Shown one piece after another: positions 37,052 through 46,408 of a stretch of 64,000 nt of DNA. The stretch covers positions 1-64,000 of the forward strand of contig CAZMRF010000015.1 in NCBI GenBank assembly GCA_964568735.1, written 5' to 3'. The position numbers and the translations under genes were made by a program. How positions within the stretch are numbered: the first letter of the stretch is position 1; every line of letters begins with the position of its first letter. The notes below the pieces were generated by a model that saw only the letters and a list, made by a program, of their open reading frames with translations, was not told the DNA's origin and did not search any database. Source of the stretch: CAZMRF01 sp964568735 (GTDB lineage Bacteria > Acidobacteriota > Polarisedimenticolia > JACPZX01).

Positions 37052-37960
37052 TCACCGCGGCGCGGTCACCAGCATGATGAGGGCTGTGTCTCCGCCGTTG
37101 AGGCGCGAGGAGCCCACGACGAGAGTCTCTCCGACGCTCATGCCGAAGGAGGTCGAGATGATCGTCTTCGGCGGAGCGGGGGTTGTCTCGCTCTTGTGCC
37201 TGGAGCCATCGGGCCCTCCCACCTCCGTCGAGCCGACCAGGGAGCGCGTGATGTCCGTCACCTCGAAGCTCTGGACCATCAGCTCCGGCTCTCCTTCGTC
37301 CATCCCGGGCCTGAAGCCCAGCTCGATCCGCATCTCTCTTCCTCCCGGCCCCTTCATCGTCGCGACACCCCGGAACGAGGTGCGGATCAGGACGGTGTCC
37401 AGGAGCAGGTAGCGCTTGTAGGGAAGGAAATCGCCGAGGTCCGCGATGGCCTGCCGGACGCTTCGGGGCAGGCTGTCGAGTCCCGAGCCGGAAGGAGGAT
37501 CGCTCTGACCATCGGCATCCAGGTCCGACGTCGCCGACGTGGTGCCCACGACCATCGCAACCTGGAAGAGCTGGGTCCGGCCGCCATGGGAGTCAGCCCT
37601 GGGCGCCCGCGCACTCGACGGAGCGCGCGGCGTCTCGGGGGGAGCGGGTGGCGCGGGGGGCGGTGAAGGGGGCTTTTCGGGTGCGGGCGGAGTCGGCTGC
37701 CTCTCCGAAGCTGGCGCAGCCGGGCTCGCTTCAAGTGCTGAAGGCGCCGGGGACTGCTCCACTGTGGGCACGGCCGGGGGCATTGCGAGGGCCGGTGGTG
37801 TCGAGGGCATCTCGGGCACGGGCGGTGCCGGAGGCTTCGCCGGGGCGGGGGCGACCGTGGGGGGCGATTCACGAGCCGCCTCCGTCTGGGCGAGGAGGGT
37901 GGAAGCCGGGAGAACAGTGGCGACGAGGAGCGCGAGAAGGAATCGACTAGGGAATCTCAT
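37052..37960 (-). CDS. Secreted Pro-rich protein of the ECF sigma unit
   Basis: A 302-residue exported protein: signal peptide 1-25 (ending LLAQ), a Pro/Ala/Ser-rich linker to about residue 120, then a globular domain (FQVAMVVGTTSA; DTVLIRTSFRGVATMKGPG) ending ISTSFGMSVGETLVVGSS. The domain is conserved downstream of ECF sigma genes in several phyla, with a beta-rich look recalling secretin accessory domains, but I do not recognise its function. It lies 115 bases after the membrane-protein gene and is likely the sigma factor's co-regulated product. Confidence 0.72.
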   Translation of the reverse strand: MRFPSRFLLALLVATVLPASTLLAQTEAARESPPTVAPAPAKPPAPPVPEMPSTPPALAMPPAVPTVEQSPAPSALEASPAAPASERQPTPPAPEKPPSPPPAPPAPPETPRAPSSARAPRADSHGGRTQLFQVAMVVGTTSATSDLDADGQSDPPSGSGLDSLPRSVRQAIADLGDFLPYKRYLLLDTVLIRTSFRGVATMKGPGGREMRIELGFRPGMDEGEPELMVQSFEVTDITRSLVGSTEVGGPDGSRHKSETTPAPPKTIISTSFGMSVGETLVVGSSRLNGGDTALIMLVTAPR

Positions 37961-38074
37961 GCTGTTCCTCCAGTCCCCATCGGAAGGGGAGAGTCTTGAA
38001 GCTGAGTCGTTACTTGGAGTTCAGGCCCTGACAGGGACGGGACCGTCGAGGGCGATCCTTCGGAGCGCGAGCCC

Positions 38075-38479
38075 TCACGAGCGATCCGATCCGGGCTGGC
38101 GCTCCGTGCGAAGCTCGAAGTCCGGATCGAGCGACCAGACGACGCGCGTGCCGCCCGCCGTCGTGAAGTGGATGGTTCTCACGGCCCGCTTCGACAAGAC
38201 GATTCCCCCGGTGGAGGAGGAGGAATCGCGGCCCAGGCCCGGCGTGGAGAGATCGGGGAGCCGCACGAGGAGGAGGGCCGCCAGCGAGAGCGCAGCAAGG
38301 GCGGCGCCGGCCGCGAGCGGGATCCATCCCGGCCCCTCCGCTTGCTCCGCTTCCTCTAGAAGGGCCTGCCTCATGAGGGCGGCATCGCTCCTCGAGAGTC
38401 TATCCTCGGTCAGCAAGGGATCGGATGCCTTCAGGATCGCGCCGAGGCGATCAGCTCCTTCCATCATGTCGGGTCTCAT
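38075..38479 (-). CDS. Single-pass membrane protein, putative anti-sigma factor
   Basis: A 134-residue protein with a cytoplasmic N-terminus (about 50 residues), one membrane span near 53-72 (LAAGAALAALSLAALLLV) and a short periplasmic tail. Its ATG overlaps the ECF sigma stop by four bases, the usual genetic arrangement for an anti-sigma factor. It has no recognisable zinc-finger anti-sigma (ZAS) His-x3-Cys-x2-Cys motif, so the role is inferred from position and topology. Confidence 0.7.
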   Translation of the reverse strand: MRPDMMEGADRLGAILKASDPLLTEDRLSRSDAALMRQALLEEAEQAEGPGWIPLAAGAALAALSLAALLLVRLPDLSTPGLGRDSSSSTGGIVLSKRAVRTIHFTTAGGTRVVWSLDPDFELRTERQPGSDRS

Positions 38480-38994
38480 CGCTCTCCCTCCATTCCGGGG
38501 GCGGTCCCGTCGCGTACGAGCAGCGAAGCGAGCCGCCTCCGCCCCACGGAAAGATGGTAACGGACTGTCACGGGGCTGATTCCTAGAAGACGGGCGATCT
38601 CCTCCGTGGGAAGCTCTTCGAGGTAGTGCAGGACGATCACGGCGCGCCTCCTGGGTGAGAGTCCCGCGAGCGCCTTCCGGACACTGTCGCGCGCGACGGC
38701 AATATCCTCCGGCGAGGAGCGTGCCGCGTCGGGCGATGGCGCTCTCAGCAGTCCTCTCTCCCGAACGCGCATCCGGCGCCGCCGGTCCCGGCCATGGTTC
38801 ACGAGGACCCTCACCAGCCAGGCCTCCTCGCTGCTCGGGCCGTCCGGCAGTGAACGGATGGACCGGGCGGCGCGCAGGAAGGTCTCCTGCACGGCGTCCT
38901 TCGCCTCTTCGGGGTCAGGGCAGAGCCGGCGCGCCAGCCGGTAGAGACGCTGGTGGTGAGCGTCGAAGAGGCGCTCGAGCCGTTCCCTCGACAT
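38476..38994 (-). CDS. ECF-family RNA polymerase sigma factor
   Basis: A 172-residue sigma-70 family extracytoplasmic-function sigma factor. Region 2 (YRLARRLCPDPEEAKDAVQE, near residues 17-36) and region 4 (LEELPTEEIARLLGISPVTV) are complete. ATG 38994 is preferred over one at 39048, since the extra N-terminus is not conserved-looking. The downstream membrane protein and Pro-rich secreted protein suggest an envelope-related stimulus. Confidence 0.92.
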   Translation of the reverse strand: MSRERLERLFDAHHQRLYRLARRLCPDPEEAKDAVQETFLRAARSIRSLPDGPSSEEAWLVRVLVNHGRDRRRRMRVRERGLLRAPSPDAARSSPEDIAVARDSVRKALAGLSPRRRAVIVLHYLEELPTEEIARLLGISPVTVRYHLSVGRRRLASLLVRDGTAPGMEGER

Positions 38995-39420
38995 GGCGTC
39001 GCTCCGCGACAACGACCGGGCAGGATGTGGTACCGCCGCAGCGCTCACACACAGGACAGACGCGCGGAGAGCCGGACATGTTGGGCGGCACGCCGCAGGG
39101 ACGACAACGGATCCGGCGGCTGACCCAGGCCGCCCACAACCCTACCCCACCGTTGGGTCGTCTGTTTGCCAAGTCACTCGGCGAGGCCGGAAACCCCTGC
39201 TGGTGGCATTCCCGAGGGAGATTCCTGCTCTCGGGGACCACCTCAGGAGGAGGCGACTTGACGCTGGGCTCCGTCAGCAGATGGCCGCCGAGCGCGTGTT
39301 GTTGCATGACCCCGCGAGAGCAGGCCGGGCGACCTCGGCATCAGAGCAGGGTGATAGAATCTCCCGCGCTCAGCTCGAATGGCCACTTCGGGTCGTTCGT
39401 GGCCCGCAGGAGGAAAGGAG
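38995..39420. other. Divergent intergenic region upstream of ECF sigma
   Basis: No gene supported. It must contain promoters for the sigma operon and the exported protein at 39421. A -10-like TAGAAT is at 39354-39359, but no matching -35 is evident. Confidence 0.4.
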
Positions 39421-40089
39421 ATGAGACACGCCCTCTTCGCCGGATCTGCGCTGGTCGCATCACTCGGGCTCACCGCCCTCCTCGCAGCCGATCCCTTGAA
39501 GGTCGTCTCACCCGGCGAGAAGGTGGACGGCAAGACCATGGCCGAACACGCTGCCGGCTGGTGGAAATGGTCGCAGTCCGTCCCCAATGATCGCGATCCC
39601 GTCAGAGACGACAGCGGGAAGTTCTGCGACGTGGGCCAGAGCGGCGCCGTGTGGTTTCTCGCTGGCACCTACGACGGATCCCATGTGTCGAGGACGTGCG
39701 AGGTCCCGGCCGGCAAGTACGTTTTCTTTCCCGTCATCAACAGCGTTGCCTGGAAGGGACCCAGGTCGGAGATGACGTGCGCCGATGCGAAGCGGTCCGC
39801 GGCCCGTCAGATTCAGGAAGCCCTCGAGCTGTTCGTCGAGTTGGATGGAGCGCCTCTGTCGAAGGTCAAACGGTACCGCGCCGCATCCGACGAGTGCTTC
39901 AACGTCTACGAGAGGGTCGAGGAAGGACCGGGGTCGAGCGACGGCTATCCAGCGGCGACGGACGGGTTCTGGATCATGCTGGAGCCGCCGTCCCCCGGAG
40001 AGCACCACCTCAAGTTCGGCGGCCGACAAACGAAGGGAGAGCGACCGGGAGTGATCCAGGACATCGAATACATGCTCAAGATTCGCTGA
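39421..40089 (+). CDS. Conserved exported protein of unknown function
   Basis: A 222-residue protein with signal peptide 1-22 (LGLTALLAADP). Recognisable blocks are AEHAAGWWKWSQSVP and FCDVGQSGAVWFLAGTY, shared with uncharacterised secreted bacterial proteins. Five Cys remain after the signal. A very strong ribosome binding site (GGAGGAAAGGAG) directly precedes ATG 39421, suggesting high translation. No partner is evident. Confidence 0.78.
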   Translation: MRHALFAGSALVASLGLTALLAADPLKVVSPGEKVDGKTMAEHAAGWWKWSQSVPNDRDPVRDDSGKFCDVGQSGAVWFLAGTYDGSHVSRTCEVPAGKYVFFPVINSVAWKGPRSEMTCADAKRSAARQIQEALELFVELDGAPLSKVKRYRAASDECFNVYERVEEGPGSSDGYPAATDGFWIMLEPPSPGEHHLKFGGRQTKGERPGVIQDIEYMLKIR

Positions 40090-40229
40090 GGGAGAGGCCC
40101 ATCGTCTCCGGTCACACCCCGAGCGCATGGAAGTCGAACTCCGATTCACCTCCGTCGGGCCTCGTCGCGTCGGGATGCATCTCATCCTGGAGGCTTCACG
40201 CGCTGCGGGGCTGAGATAGCCGGGCACCC

Positions 40230-41198
40230 ATGACAGCAGCGACACGAGCCCGCTGGTACACCCACGGGTGGAACCGGGATATCTCCTGGAGGCTCATCCT
40301 CGGCATCCTCCCCAGGGTGCCGGGGCCGCTCCGGCCGCCGCTCCATCTCGCGGTGAGCACGCTCTGCTTTCTCGTCATGGGGGAGGAGCGCCGCGCGGCC
40401 CGGAAGAACCTCGGGCAGGTCACCGGCGCGCCCGGGCCGGCCGGCCTCCGCATGACGTGGCGCCTCTTCCACAATTTCAGCCGCTTCATGACGGCCTACA
40501 TCGATCTCCCGCCGTGGCGTGGCGAAGCCCGCGGGCAGGGAGCCGTGGCGAATGGCGAGGGGCTCGAGGAGCGGATTGCCGGAAGCGACGGAGGGCTCGA
40601 GGTCGTCCGCCGCGCCCTCTCGCGCGGGCGCGGCTTGATCCTTCTCGGCATGCACCTCGGGCAGTGGGACCTGGCGCTCATCGCGCTCGCCCGGGCCGGG
40701 TACAAGGTCACGGTGGTGATGCGCCGCGAGGACGAGGAGGCCTCGCGGTTCGCGGACGCGTGCCGCCGTGCCGCGGGCATCCGGGTCGTTCATGCAGGTG
40801 AGAGCCCCTGGCTCTTCGTGGAGCTGCGCTCGGCCCTCCAGCGCAACGAGATCGTCGCCATGCAGGGCGACCGCGACATGGGAGGACGGACGCTGGCGGT
40901 GAGGCTCTTCGGCAAGCCGCTCCGGATCCCGGCGGGCCCGTGGGAGCTGGCCTCGTTGTCGGGGGCCCCGATCCTGCCCGGCGCGCTCCTGCTTCGAGGG
41001 GGGCGCGGCTTCGAGATGATCTGGGGGGAGCCCATCGAAGTGGGGAGAGCGGATGGACTAGAGGATGGCTCGGCCGATCCCGCGTGCCTCGGGGGAGCCA
41101 TGGAATCGCTCATCCGCCGCTGCCCCGAGCAGTGGTTCAACTTCTACGACGTGTGGAACGGCGGCCTGCCCGGGCCGGCTATCGACGGTGAAGCCTGA
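40230..41198 (+). CDS. LpxL/HtrB-like lysophospholipid acyltransferase
   Basis: A 322-residue member of the LpxL-type acyltransferase superfamily. GMHLGQWDLALIALARAGYK near residue 140 holds the H-x4-D catalytic pair, QGDRDMGG near 210 is the second conserved site, and PEQWFNFYDVWNG closes the domain. In aryl polyene-type clusters such enzymes attach the polyene or fatty chains to a lipid carrier. It is the first gene of that kind in this window, with another copy at 62140. Confidence 0.85.
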   Translation: MTAATRARWYTHGWNRDISWRLILGILPRVPGPLRPPLHLAVSTLCFLVMGEERRAARKNLGQVTGAPGPAGLRMTWRLFHNFSRFMTAYIDLPPWRGEARGQGAVANGEGLEERIAGSDGGLEVVRRALSRGRGLILLGMHLGQWDLALIALARAGYKVTVVMRREDEEASRFADACRRAAGIRVVHAGESPWLFVELRSALQRNEIVAMQGDRDMGGRTLAVRLFGKPLRIPAGPWELASLSGAPILPGALLLRGGRGFEMIWGEPIEVGRADGLEDGSADPACLGGAMESLIRRCPEQWFNFYDVWNGGLPGPAIDGEA

Positions 41199-41278
41199 GA
41201 GTCCATCCGCGAGTCGAGGGAGCAACGGTTTATCGAGGTCACCGATGATCACGAGAGCATCTCGTTTCGGAAACGTCC

Positions 41279-42577
41279 ATGCATGACGTCGCTGTAATTG
41301 GCGGAGGCCCCGGCGGCTCCACGGTGGGTGCGTTGCTGGGCGCCGCGGGGCGCGACGTCGTCGTCCTGGAGCGTGAGCGCTTCCCGCGCTTCCACATCGG
41401 CGAGTCGCTTTTGCCATGGAACATGCGGATCTTCGAGCGCCTCGGCCTCGTCGAGGCTCTCGGCTCGACCTTCATCGAGAAGTGGGGAGTGGAGTTCCTC
41501 TCGTCGACCGGCGATCTCTCCCGCACCTACCACTTCGACAACGCTCTCGACGTCCGCTACCCGAAGTGCTTCGAGGTCCAGCGGGCCCGCTTCGATCAGA
41601 TTCTCATCGAAAACGCCGCGCGGCGGGGGGCCCAGGTCCGCCAGGGAGCGACCGTCCAGTTGGTGAGCCGGCGCGCGGATGGCGCCTGGGATCTCGACGT
41701 GGAGTCGGCCGAGAGGGGCAGGGAGCAGATCGAGGCGCGCTTCCTCGTGGACGCGAGCGGCCGCGACGCCTTCATGGCGCGACGGGAGGGTCTGAGAGTC
41801 CAGGATCCGCTGCTGCGCAAGGCCGCCTTCTTCGCGCACTACCGGGGAATTCCCCGCGCTCCGGGGCGGGACTCCGGCAACATCGTGGTTGTCATCATGA
41901 AGGACGGCTGGTTTTGGTTCATTCCCTTCTCCGACGGGACCACGAGCGTCGGCCTCGTCACCGACGGGACGGCGGTGCGCGCTTCGGGCCTGCGCGCCGA
42001 GGAGGCGCTCGAGGAGGGGATACGCCGCTGCCCGGCCGCCCGGCGCCTGACCGAGCGGGCCGAGAGGATCACGCAGATCTGGAGCGCCAGCGACTGGTCC
42101 TACAAGTGCCGCCGGATCGCGGGGGATGGCTGGCTCCTCGTGGGAGATGCCGCGGCCTTCGTGGACCCGGTCTTCTCCTCGGGAGTCCTCCTGGCGATGA
42201 CCTCAGGGGAGGCCGCCGCTGATCTTCTCGACGCCACGCTCACGCGGGGTACCGTGGATCGATCCCGGTGGCGCAGGTACGAGAAGGAGGTCGTCAGGCA
42301 CGTCGCGGGGTTCCGGAGGATGGTCGGGCTCTTCTACACGCCGGCCTTCGCGCAGCTCAGCCTCCTGCCCAACGACAGGTTCAGCCTCCCCGGCGCAGTC
42401 CTGAGCCTCCTGGGAGGCAACATTGACCACGGTTTCTCCGTGCAGTGGCGGCTCGAGATCTTCTACGCCCTGGGATGGGCCTTCAGGCACCTGGGGATCG
42501 GGCCCGCGGTCGAGCTGCATTCCGTCTTCGAGGAGAGGAGTGCCGCGCCTGACGCGGTCGGAGCGCCCGCGGCATGA
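41279..42577 (+). CDS. Tryptophan-halogenase-like FAD-dependent enzyme
   Basis: A 432-residue flavoenzyme. The FAD motif AVIGGGPGGSTVGALLGAAG starts at residue 5; GWFWFIPF near 210 is the W-x-W-x-I-P halogenase motif; GDAAAFVDPVFSSGVLLAM is the second FAD motif. In Xanthomonas the xanthomonadin cluster also has a halogenase-like flavoprotein among polyene genes. Its stop overlaps the ketosynthase ATG by four bases, so it belongs to the same operon. Halogenation is inferred only; similar enzymes can be dehydrogenases or monooxygenases. Confidence 0.87.
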   Translation: MHDVAVIGGGPGGSTVGALLGAAGRDVVVLERERFPRFHIGESLLPWNMRIFERLGLVEALGSTFIEKWGVEFLSSTGDLSRTYHFDNALDVRYPKCFEVQRARFDQILIENAARRGAQVRQGATVQLVSRRADGAWDLDVESAERGREQIEARFLVDASGRDAFMARREGLRVQDPLLRKAAFFAHYRGIPRAPGRDSGNIVVVIMKDGWFWFIPFSDGTTSVGLVTDGTAVRASGLRAEEALEEGIRRCPAARRLTERAERITQIWSASDWSYKCRRIAGDGWLLVGDAAAFVDPVFSSGVLLAMTSGEAAADLLDATLTRGTVDRSRWRRYEKEVVRHVAGFRRMVGLFYTPAFAQLSLLPNDRFSLPGAVLSLLGGNIDHGFSVQWRLEIFYALGWAFRHLGIGPAVELHSVFEERSAAPDAVGAPAA

Positions 42578-43911
42578 AGCGGGTCGCCGTCACGGGGCTC
42601 GGGATCATCTGCTCGCTCGGCCGCGGAGCGGATGAGGTCTGGCAGTCGATCGAGTCGGGGCGCCCCGCCTTCCGCCCTCCAAGCCTCTTCGACCCCGCCG
42701 GGGCATCGCGTGCTCCCGTGGGAGAAGTTCAGCTCAACGATGGAGCGGTCGAACGACGAAGCAGTTCGACGCCTCATGCCTCCAGCGTTGCAGGGAATCT
42801 CCCGAATCAGGTGCAGATGTCGGGAGATGTGAACCTCGCACGCCTGTCCGATCCTCGCGCCGGAGAATGGAGCCGGCTCGAGCGGATGGTCGAGGTTGCG
42901 GCACGCGAGGCGATCGCCCAGGCGGGACTTCAGCCCGGCCCGGCTACTTCCACATTCGGTATCGCGCTCGGCAACTCCAACGGAGGGATGCTCGAAGCGG
43001 AGGGCTGGTACGCCGGTGAGATCGCGCGTAGAGGCGGCTCTGGTGAGCAAGAAGGGGGAGCACTGTCTGCCTCGGCCGCGCTGGTTCTTCCGGCGTCGGG
43101 CTCCACGGACCGGCTCGCGGCCTGGCTCGGCGCACGGGGGCCGCGCCTCACTGTGACGACGGCCTGCTCCTCGTCGGCGGCCTCCATCGCACTGGCCGCG
43201 GAGAGGATCCGCGACGGCGAAGTCGCCGCGATGGTGGCCGGCGGGGGAGATCCGCTCTGCAGGCTGACCTACGCCGGCTTCGCTTCGCTGCGCCTCCTCG
43301 ACCCCGAGGGGTGCCGCCCCTTCGACGCGAAGCGGCGCGGCCTCACGCTCGGAGAGGGAGCCGCCGTCCTCGTCCTCGAGGAGATGGAGAGGGCCCGGCG
43401 CCGCGGGGCGATGCCCATCGCGGAGATCCTCGGCCACGGCGCTTCCTGCGATGCGTGGCACATGACGGGATGCCACCCCGAGGGGCGCGGAATGAAGGCG
43501 GCGCTGAGCGAAGCGCTCGATCGGGCTTCAATCGCGCCCGAGCGCGTCGGCTACGTGAACGCCCACGGCACGGCGACGCCGGCCAACGACGCCGCCGAAG
43601 CGCTCGCCATCGCGGAAACCCTGGGCGGTGCCGTTCCCGTCAGCTCGACGAAGTCGCTGCACGGCCACCTGCTCGGCGGCAGCGGAGCGGTGGAGGCGGC
43701 GATCACGATCCTCGCCCTCGCGCGCGGCTTGCTCCCGGCGACGGCAGGCACGGAAGTGCAGGATCCCGCGGCGCAGATCGATCTCGTCATCGGGCGCCCG
43801 CGACCCGCCCGCGCGGAGTGCGCGATCTCGAACAGCTTCGGCTTCGGCGGAGGCAACATCGTCCTCGTCTTCGCGGCACCCGCGAGGGGAGCGCCAGAGG
43901 CCCGCCCGTGA
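42574..43911 (+). CDS. Beta-ketoacyl-ACP synthase (FabF/KS-alpha-like)
   Basis: A 445-residue ketosynthase with the complete triad: Cys198 in TTACSSSAAS, His331 in NAHGTATPAND and His365 in KSLHGHLLGG. It would condense malonyl-ACP with the growing chain. It overlaps both neighbours by four bases, halogenase-like enzyme before and Cys-less partner after, giving a three-gene translationally coupled set. A small insert rich in Arg/Ser near residues 50-90 is unusual for FabF. Confidence 0.93.
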   Translation: MKRVAVTGLGIICSLGRGADEVWQSIESGRPAFRPPSLFDPAGASRAPVGEVQLNDGAVERRSSSTPHASSVAGNLPNQVQMSGDVNLARLSDPRAGEWSRLERMVEVAAREAIAQAGLQPGPATSTFGIALGNSNGGMLEAEGWYAGEIARRGGSGEQEGGALSASAALVLPASGSTDRLAAWLGARGPRLTVTTACSSSAASIALAAERIRDGEVAAMVAGGGDPLCRLTYAGFASLRLLDPEGCRPFDAKRRGLTLGEGAAVLVLEEMERARRRGAMPIAEILGHGASCDAWHMTGCHPEGRGMKAALSEALDRASIAPERVGYVNAHGTATPANDAAEALAIAETLGGAVPVSSTKSLHGHLLGGSGAVEAAITILALARGLLPATAGTEVQDPAAQIDLVIGRPRPARAECAISNSFGFGGGNIVLVFAAPARGAPEARP

Positions 43912-45155
43912 GGAGCGTCGCCGTCACGGGCCTCTCGGTCATCACGGCAGCGGGCGGAGGAGCCGAAGCCTTCGCCGCGGCGATCAGTGAGGGCAGGCCG
44001 CTGGGCGAAGAGCGCGAGATCGCTCTTCCGCGAGGAAGAAGGCGCCGCATCCGCGTGGCATCGCTCGGCGCGTGGGAGGCCGGCGAGCATCTCAGCCCGC
44101 GGGAGCTGCGGAAGATGGCACCCGAGTCCCAGGCTGTCTGCGCCGCCTTCATCGCGGCGAACCGGGGCTCCGGTGCGCCGGGCCGCCCCGTCCCGGCCGA
44201 ACGGGTGGGGACCTACCTCGGAAGCGGCTTCGGCTGCACGAGGACCACCGAGGACTACCTGCGCGGCCTCTTCACGGAGGGAATGGCGACAGTGAGCCCC
44301 TTCCTCTTCGCGGAGTCGCTCGCCAGCTCGCCTCTGGGTCACGCGGCGATCCACCTGGATGCCCGGGGCCCGAGCATCGCGCTCGCCGGCGGCGACGCGG
44401 CGGCGGTAGCAGCCGTGGCGGAGGGTTGGAGGGCGATCCGGAGAGGGAGAATCGACCGCGCCATCTGCGGCGGCTTCGAGCTGGCAGGTCCCACGTTGAT
44501 CGAAGTCCTGGCGAGGCTCATGGAGCACGGGAGTCCTTCGAGTTTCATCGGGGATGGCGTCGCGGCTTTCGTCCTCGAGGAGGAGGAACAGGCCCGGGCC
44601 GGCGGCGCGCCGTTGCTGGCCCGCATCGTTGGGGCCGGAGCGGCCGGCGATCCGCGCGCGCCCCGCACCGACTGGAGCCACGACCCGGCTGCCTGGGCGG
44701 CGGCCCACGACGCGGCGCTCGCCCATGCCAGCAGGGACGCTACGCTCGCGCAGACATGGTCTGCAGTGCCCGCGCGGGCGGGCCGGGACACCACGCTCTC
44801 TGATGCAGGTGCTCCCGCGACACCGAGCGGGTTCAGGAACTCTCACGATCCATTGTCCCGGGCGGGCGGAGCTGCTTCGAGGCTGCAGTGCGTCTTCCGC
44901 CACGACCCCCCCTCACCGGCAGCCGCCGAGGCGGAGCGGCGTTCGATCGAGAGGCTCCAGGCCGAGAGGGGCGCGTCTCGCACGGAGGGCGTGCACGGGA
45001 TCTTCGGCAGCTACGCGGCGGCGGGAGGCCTCTCCATCGCGGCCGCGATCCTCGCCTGCGAGGAGAGCGGCGGGCTCGTGCTCGTCTCGGCAGGTTCCTG
45101 GGGCGGCTCGACGTCGGCCCTGGTCCTGGAGCCCCTGGCGCGGCAGCCGGCCTGA
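43908..45155 (+). CDS. Ketosynthase-like protein lacking active-site Cys (chain-length-factor-like)
   Basis: A 415-residue ketosynthase fold protein starting at GTG 43908. Where the active enzyme has T-A-C-S it has AGGDAAA, so the nucleophilic Cys is Asp. The K-S-x-x-G-H block is also altered to VHGIFGSYAAAGG. Such inactive partners pair with active ketosynthases in type II polyketide and aryl polyene systems (KS/CLF) and set chain length. The four-base overlap with the active KS supports a heterodimer. A Ser/Ala/Arg-rich insert lies near residues 265-340. Confidence 0.85.
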   Translation: MRSVAVTGLSVITAAGGGAEAFAAAISEGRPLGEEREIALPRGRRRRIRVASLGAWEAGEHLSPRELRKMAPESQAVCAAFIAANRGSGAPGRPVPAERVGTYLGSGFGCTRTTEDYLRGLFTEGMATVSPFLFAESLASSPLGHAAIHLDARGPSIALAGGDAAAVAAVAEGWRAIRRGRIDRAICGGFELAGPTLIEVLARLMEHGSPSSFIGDGVAAFVLEEEEQARAGGAPLLARIVGAGAAGDPRAPRTDWSHDPAAWAAAHDAALAHASRDATLAQTWSAVPARAGRDTTLSDAGAPATPSGFRNSHDPLSRAGGAASRLQCVFRHDPPSPAAAEAERRSIERLQAERGASRTEGVHGIFGSYAAAGGLSIAAAILACEESGGLVLVSAGSWGGSTSALVLEPLARQPA

Positions 45156-45240
45156 GATCTCAGCCAGCCTCTGACCGGAAGCCGCAGCCCCGCACCGCCT
45201 GCGACACTGCGCGGCCAAGGTCGGACGTCAGGCGTCCGTG

Positions 45241-46209
45241 CTACCTGATCGCAATCGGATTGACGATCGCCTGTACGGCGCCGGTGATGCGCGGCGGGCC
45301 GAGCGTGAACAGGAACTCCCAGGCCTGGTCCTTCACCATCTCCTCGGTATTCATGTTCTCCAGGACGTGGATGCCATTGGACGGAAGGAGGATCTGGTGC
45401 ACCTCGAAGATCCCGGCATTCTCCTCGAACGGAATCACGTCCAGGCCCCATGTGTCGGCGCCGACCATCGCCACCCCGAGCGATGCGAGATGCCTCGCCC
45501 CTTCGCGGCCCAAGCCGGGCTCGGCAGCGGCGTAGCGCTGGTTGTCCTTCCCGATCAGCTTCGTCCAGCCGGTGTAGAAGAGCACCACGTCACCCTTCTC
45601 GATGGGTCCGACGCCCTGGCGCTTCATCGCGCCTTCAATCTCCGCGCGGTTGAAGGCCGTGCCTTCCTTGACGATGTCGGCGCCGAAGTAGCCGGCCATG
45701 TCCAGCAGCACGCCCCGCGTGGCGATCGCGGGCACGTTCTCGATGCCGAGCTTCTTCAGGCCGTCGGTCATCGCGAAATCGCCGGCCTTGTTGCAATTGA
45801 AATAGAGATTGTCGATGCCGATGTGGCCGAGGCCGTCGATCTGCGAGCCGATGCCGGCCCAGCCGGCGATGACGTCGTCGTTGTAGGTGGTCTTCGTCGG
45901 TCCGATGGTCGCTCCGGCGACCTGGCCCGGCTGGACGATGGTGATCGCGAAGGTGCGCGGCGGGTAGGCGGGCGTGTCCTTGTTCGTCTCGATGCCGAGG
46001 CGGTAGGCCTTGCCGCGCGTCACGAGCTTCGAGGCGGCGAGCGTCTTCGCAGGCGTCACGTAGTTGAGGTTGCCGACCTCATCGTCCGGTCCGAACCTGG
46101 AAGCCGTCGGGCAGCCTTGCTGCTGAGCCTGGGCAGCGCCGGCGGCCAAGACTGCTGCGACGCCGCATGACGCGAGCCACCTCGCCGGGCGATGGGGGAT
46201 GAATGTCAC
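45241..46209 (-). CDS. Exported cyclase-family (kynurenine formamidase-like) hydrolase
   Basis: A 322-residue protein of the cyclase family, which includes kynurenine formamidases and metal-dependent amidohydrolase-like enzymes. GSQIDGLGHIGIDN near residue 120 is the modified metal-binding H-x-G-x-D motif; AMVGADTWGLDVIP is the second block. A signal peptide precedes AQAQQQ at about residue 30. GTG 46209 is the start, with AAGGAGAGG just upstream; an ATG at 46242 is less likely. It is convergent to the ketosynthase pair and its role there is unclear. Confidence 0.85.
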   Translation of the reverse strand: MTFIPHRPARWLASCGVAAVLAAGAAQAQQQGCPTASRFGPDDEVGNLNYVTPAKTLAASKLVTRGKAYRLGIETNKDTPAYPPRTFAITIVQPGQVAGATIGPTKTTYNDDVIAGWAGIGSQIDGLGHIGIDNLYFNCNKAGDFAMTDGLKKLGIENVPAIATRGVLLDMAGYFGADIVKEGTAFNRAEIEGAMKRQGVGPIEKGDVVLFYTGWTKLIGKDNQRYAAAEPGLGREGARHLASLGVAMVGADTWGLDVIPFEENAGIFEVHQILLPSNGIHVLENMNTEEMVKDQAWEFLFTLGPPRITGAVQAIVNPIAIR

Positions 46210-46408
46210 GGTCCTCTCCTTGTTACGGCCGCGAGTTGCCATTGTCCATGTCCGACATGATCAGCCAGCGACCGTCGACTCCCCTTGCGCGGCGTTTCTC
46301 CGAGCGGCGAGGCCGCAGCCGATGGATGCCGATCCAGGCAGGAGACCGAACCGTTCGACATTGGTCATCGGCATCGCGGGTCCCTTCGGATCGGTTGTCG
46401 GAGGCATT

